The notes under the pieces were generated by a model. It was not told the origin of the DNA and did no database searches. It saw only the letters and a program-made list of their open reading frames with translations. The position numbers and the translations under genes are program-made. A DNA stretch of 64,000 bases from Bemisia tabaci (lineage: Eukaryota > Arthropoda > Insecta > Hemiptera > Aleyrodidae). Location of the stretch: NCBI RefSeq assembly GCF_918797505.1, contig NC_092797.1:2108001-2172000 (forward strand), given 5' to 3'. Below, piece by piece: positions 59,394 through 64,000 of this stretch. How positions within the stretch are numbered: the stretch's first letter is position 1; the number at the start of each line of letters is the position of its first letter.

Positions 59394-60404
59394 CCCGCTG
59401 GCGACAGCCTGTTAAAAGTACTTTTTTCGGGAATTATGGCAACACGTGTTGGATTTCATGTTGCGGGAGCATTGACAAGCGCGTGGTGTCTCATTATCCG
59501 AACGAGGCGCAATCTTTCCTCGGCGCATTAGCCGTACGCAGGCGCAGGGGCAGGCAGTTGCAGTTGCAGCGGCTCCGAGTCCATTCTTAAAACCTGTGAA
59601 GATACTTAACGATGCTAAACGAGCATTTAACGATTTAACCAGCTCGCAACTCAGCCACCAAGTTCCACGGCCTCAGATTGTGTCGGCCGTGTCAAAGATG
59701 AGCTCCTTATCTGGACTCGGTGAGAATTAGTGACCCAAGTACTGCCAACTTCTCGAAATGAGTATGCGGCAATTGCCCTCTCGGGGTGGGGTTCCGCGAT
59801 TCGGGGCCACGGCGCGGCACGGCGACAAAATTTCATGAAATTTAAAATCCTAAAATTTCGCGTCAACTGTTTCGGAAATTTCCCAAAATTAAAAATTGCC
59901 ACTTCTCTGACGTTAAATCATATCTCTGTTTCCAATTAAGCCCTGGAATGTACAACGTGGAAATTGAGTTACGTCTTTGCGCCAGACCAAATGTGACAGG
60001 ATCTGTGAAGAGGGGCCTTATTTTCGAAAAAATTCAAAATTGGGTTATTAGTACCCTGCACAGAGGAAGAAAATCTGGACATTTTGACGCAAGTTTGATC
60101 CTGAAAGCTTCAAAATTGAGAAAGATATCACGTCTTGAAGTTCGGATACGAAAATTCTTAAGTTCTAGGTTACATTGACGTTAAAAATTCTGACATACAC
60201 ACAGAAAAAGAGCGATCTGTGAATGATAGAAACTCGCGCTTATCCAATAGTGCTTCTTCGCCAAGATTCCAACGCTTAAATTCTCATATCGCCTAGTGGT
60301 CCATTCTTTGACTTCTTCAGTTTTTCGGTCAAATTCCCTGCCTCGTCCAGGTTACACACAATTCACCAATTATTCTCTATTTTCTAGGTTCTCCAGAATC
60401 ACCT
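59394..60404. other. No gene recognised
   Basis: Nothing coding is evident; no terminal repeats stand out. Confidence 0.4.
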
Positions 60405-60600
60405 TTGCGACGCGGAGAAAAAAATCCGGGCGTGGCACTCGAAGTTGAGGTCATAATTATGCATATCGGAAGTTTTCGGATCGCGCATACGAAAATATGC
60501 GCATTAATCCCGCGCATAAATGTTATGGGTGACCCGAACCCTTTGATATTTCCCGGAGTACGTCAAATGTTCCACTCGAGCTCCGACAACTAGACACGGT
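60405..60600. mobile_element. Half-copy of the CACGGAG MITE
   Basis: GACGCGGAGAAAAAAATCCG then CTCGAAGTTGAGGTCAT, matching the left arm of 58176-58507. The mirror arm is largely replaced by the repeat that follows, but near 60877 CTCAAGTTCTCGGATGCGCGACCCG may be its remains. Confidence 0.5.
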
Positions 60601-60628
60601 ATCCAGGTTTTTTTTTTTCATTTCGGGA

Positions 60629-60862
60629 AATCCTGATTATCCTAAAATCCTAATTTCATAATGTTTCCAAATCCTGATTTTTGGTGGAGAAAAATTAAAA
60701 TTTCTGGATAACCGCAAGCGAAAGCATAAAAAAATCCGATCGGACGGCCGAATTTTCTCAAATCCTGATTTTACGACCGATTTTTCCTCAAATCCTGACG
60801 AAATCGGGCCTAAATCCTGATTGACCTCAAATCCTGATAGAATCGGAGAAATCCTGATGCTA
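60629..60862 (+). repeat. Irregular AAATCCTGAT repeat array
   Basis: AAATCCTGA(T/C) or a close variant occurs about eight times at spacings of 18-75 bp, often preceded by CCT and followed by ATCGG. It lies inside the split MITE arms. Confidence 0.65.
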
Positions 60863-61179
60863 GACATCCTGCTAGACCTCAAGTTCTCGGATGCGCGACC
60901 CGATCGCTCATTGGCCGACAGACGTCCAACTTCACCTAAAAACCGATCCAGGGGTGCAGAAAATGACCGATTTGGAAAAGTCCCCAAAATGTGGAGGAAG
61001 GGAAAATTTTGAAGGGTCATCAATCGAAAGTCAAAGAAAAACAGGGAAAAAGGTCATCTTCTTTTTTAAATTGGTGGGAAATTTTGTAGAAAAGCTATGA
61101 AAAAAATGTGGAAAGCCCTCGGGTGGGTGCGTGAAAATATGGAAGCTTGGGAGATTTTGGACCCCTGAACCGATCTCCG

Positions 61180-61690
61180 ATTTGATTTTTTCCCGGACGC
61201 GATTCTCAGCGCAGCACGGAGCTCGGATCCGGCGTCCGGAATGGTTCCCATATTAACTCCACTCGTGCCCCGATTTTCGTTCCCTTTTTTTCATGGCGGG
61301 GGACGGGGTGGGGACGGGGGGCGGCGGGTCATTAGGAGCCGGCGTTTATCGCGGGGAGCGCACGTCGCTGGCGTATTAAAATGCAAATTCGAGGCCGGGT
61401 TCCCCGGTTCCCTGTCCCGTCCCCGTCCCCGATGCAGGACTCTAGGAGCCGCCAGCCCGCGAGCCCTCACCCATCAACACAAATTTAATTATCTACGCTT
61501 ATCTACGTCAAACCGCGGCCCCGGCCCCCACCCCCCACCCCACCGGCCCCCGCGCTGACAGCCCGACCAACGGTCCCGCTTTCCGCGCGTCGAATCGGGA
61601 ACGCCGCGAAAGCGGACCGGGAGCCGCGCGTACTCCGCATGCGTGGACCGTTCTGCGTGTCACGCCGCCGCCGCCCATCGCTATATGGAC
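61180..61690. other. G+C- and CpG-rich patch in the fz intron
   Basis: Roughly 500 bp of high G+C with many CpG, G-runs at 61295-61330 and C-runs at 61515-61550. Open frames here are compositional. It may be a promoter or enhancer, or transposon sequence. Confidence 0.35.
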
Positions 61691-61867
61691 CAGCAGACAG
61701 CGCAAATTTAACATCAAAGAATAATGCAATCTATAAATCTATAATACAGTGGTTTAAGTCAATGGAATTTAGGCATTCTGATGCATGTTTCTTGACCAAA
61801 ATTTCACGCAGAACGCGATAGGTACGCGCAACGAAAATTAATAGAACTAACTCCTAACTGACATGTT

Positions 61868-62303
61868 TCAGGAGCTTGGAGGACAAGGCGCACGAGTACA
61901 ATAGAGAATTTGCAGGCGTCTTAAATTTTCATCTTAAAATGATACTTCTAGGAGAACTGAATACGAGGATATCCAAGGTTTCTTAATTAGACAATTATTG
62001 GAGAAAATATTAGGCACTTCAGACAATAGAAACTCATTAGGCACTTTCAGATGAAGCGATAAGATTTTTGTGTGCAAATTCTCCATTCTTATTATTTCTA
62101 AAATAAACGTTTCAAGTTTAAAAATTACATGGAGCCTTATGGCGGAAAGAAAGCTCAGACTGACTTTTTGATGCTTAAAAATTGGATTTTCGCGGTGAAT
62201 TTTCTAAAGAATATGGATTAAAACTAGTTTTGATTAAAATAGTTGATATCTCATTTTTTTTTTCAAAAACTGCACTTATCCCACTTGTGTTCCAAGCCTC
62301 TCA
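61868..62303. mobile_element. TGAGG..CCTCA element, uninterrupted copy, flanks tt/tt
   Basis: 436 bp. TCAGGAGCTTGGAGGACAAG on the left; AAAAACTGCACTTATCCCAC then TTCCAAGCCTCTCA on the right. tt flanks both. Provides the empty site for the insertion at 15591. Confidence 0.7.
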
Positions 62304-62641
62304 TTGAATGTTCCTTGGCGAATTTTTAAGTTTTCTTTATTTTAAACCTCCCGCTCGTGAAAAAACTAAAGTCTACGTGAGTCAAATCACACAAGTAAAC
62401 GTTACCGTAACCGTTTTTGCGGTATGAAAATAAGACAAACTCGATCCCGGCTGTTCAGCTCACCTGTTGCACGTTGTTATCGAATTGAAGCACACAAGGC
62501 TTGGAGGGAACGTTGCTTGATCAAGCAGTTTTCCAAACCCGTTATTGTGCGCGATTTGGTCAGCGGGACCATTGTTTTCCTGAGGAGCGAGGAGTTCATA
62601 CCTCCCGTAACCAATGTAAATTAAAACGTTAATATCTTGGT

Positions 62642-63459
62642 CAGGGCCGGATTTTCCTACTTGCCGTCCATGGGCCGCCTGTATTTTGCCGCCCCCTTCT
62701 CATTCGTTTTGAAACATCAATAAAAACAATCAAGTGAACGTGCCAGCGGGGGAGGGGTGCATAAGACGCGTTTACTCGTGCGTTGAACACATTTTTTGGG
62801 AAAGCCCTGTCAACACTACTAGCAAAAGGTCACGGAACTTTGCGTGAGAGTCAAGTTTCGTAAACCTATCTCTAATGGACAAGGCCTTCCATTCATAAGA
62901 AATGCACGAAAAAATTATGAAAGAACAAACACAAAATTTGGTTTAATGATTTTAACTTCCGCCGTCACGCCGCGCCGACCGCACCGTGTTTGACGCAATG
63001 CGTGAAGTATTCACGCAGTCTTGTAGGCGCTATGAGTTTCACGCCGACCGCTGCTGAACGCATTGTGTTTGACGCAATGCGTGAAGTATTCACGCAGTCT
63101 TGTAGGCGCTAATATGTGTTACATGCCGATTGCCGCGCCGACGGCTTCTCCTTTTCATCTCAAGTCCTCGTCATCATTTCTTCCTAAGTCGCGCCGTTTT
63201 AGGCCAAATTGTGTATTTGGTTTCTCTCTTAACTCGACTAATTAAAAGGTGCTCTTGTATCACTGAAAGACGACAAAATTAGAAATTACTATACTCTCAG
63301 GAAATGAGAGATTTTGTAGCTTTTTCTCGTTTGTAATTCTTTTTTCTAAATCCGATTTTTTTTTATACACCTATTTTTAAAAAAATTGCAAAATTTGCCG
63401 CCCTCTAGATTTGCCGCCATGGGCCGCGGCCCATGTGGCCACCCCTTTAATCCAGCCTG
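62642..63459. mobile_element. Complete non-autonomous hAT element, 8-bp target duplication atcttggt
   Basis: 818 bp, CAGGGCCGGATTTTCC to TTTAATCCAGCCTG. Subterminal ATGGGCCGCCTG and GCCATGGGCCGCGGC form a further inverted match. atcttggt is at 62634-62641 and 63460-63467. Carries the minisatellite; no transposase. Confidence 0.9.
62985..63115 (+). repeat. Minisatellite in the hAT element
   Basis: Two units of about 69-70 bp with GTTTGACGCAATGCGTGAAG then TATTCACGCAGTCTTGTAGG. Confidence 0.85.
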
Positions 63460-63640
63460 ATCTTGGTTAGAAGTTGACTTTAGTTATTTTCGTTGGGCGC
63501 ATCTGTTCTCCGTGAAATTTGGACTTGAGAACGTGTATCAGAATGCTTAAATTCGTACGTCCCCGACTACTGCAGCCTGATTTTTGAAATTTTGTGTTTG
63601 TCGGGTAGACATAGATGACATAGGTTGAAAGGCGGAGCGT

Positions 63641-63782
63641 GATTGATCGGCTATGTCTTATCGCTGCTTTGTCGGTTGGAATGGACGACAAACAAAAGGC
63701 ACTTCTTGAGTTTCCGATAGCATGTCGTCCATTCCAATCGACAAAGCACGACACAGTAGCGATAAGACATAGCCGACCAATC
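63641..63782. repeat. Hairpin repeat
   Basis: GATTGATCGGCTATGTCTTATCGC and GTCGGTTGGAATGGACGACA are mirrored at 63723-63782 with an 8-base insertion in the right arm. 142 bp. Confidence 0.75.
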
Positions 63783-64000
63783 ACCCTTCACCATTTGGAC
63801 CGCGTTAAACAGAAAGGAACCAAGTCACATCAGCTATTGCCAAATTTAATCGGGCAATTTAATTTTTTACATGAAAACAGTTGTGCAGATTTTCGTGCAA
63901 AGTTCGGTGAAAATTTTCCGTGGTAGGAAGCAAATTCCTTAAAATTTTCAAAGAAATCCAAACAAACGTTCTCTCGTAAAAAATTTAATCGCCCAGTTAA

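Overview
This is eukaryotic, almost certainly insect, chromosomal DNA: AT-rich, gene-poor and packed with transposable elements. I recognise one cellular gene, the last coding exon of a Frizzled receptor (complement 55817-56340). Its C-terminus, ending Ala-Tyr-Val, is like that of insect Frizzled-1 (fz). The rest of fz must lie beyond 64000, so everything from 56341 to 64000 is probably fz intron. A whitefly or other hemipteran source would fit the repeat style, but that is a weak guess.

Layout. 1-3250: an old hAT-like element (355-545 and 2770-3240) split by about 2.2 kb that holds a terminal-inverted-repeat (TIR) element with a broken PHD finger (1338-2383) and a Helitron-like 3' end (2403-2535). 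3250-8430: a foldback, pyrimidine tracts, a direct duplication and two MITEs. 8917-11750: a hAT copy opened by a 2.4-kb foldback element. 12895-13545: a 650-bp pyrimidine tract. 15577-16816: a small 2-bp-duplication element carrying another element with a 78-bp perfect palindrome. 17137-29349: two near-identical 5.85-kb copies on either side of a 500-bp run of N, best read as an unmerged contig overlap. 28704-30081: a LINE 3' end (complement) interrupted by a complete hAT element with an 8-bp target duplication.

30082-64000: mostly unrecognised DNA with well-bounded short elements. They include 4-bp-duplication MITEs at 34085 and 37287, a LINE reverse-transcriptase remnant at 38528, a second palindrome element (42288-44098) with a Helitron inserted at 42509-43386, TA-flanked MITEs at 40714 and 58176, a foldback at 56627-57235 and a hAT element at 62642-63459.

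The genes do not form a pathway. The interest is structural: several insertions can be resolved to the base because an empty-site paralogue lies in the same window. These give exact termini and target duplications, and a nesting order. All family assignments rest on reading the sequence by eye; no database search was possible.
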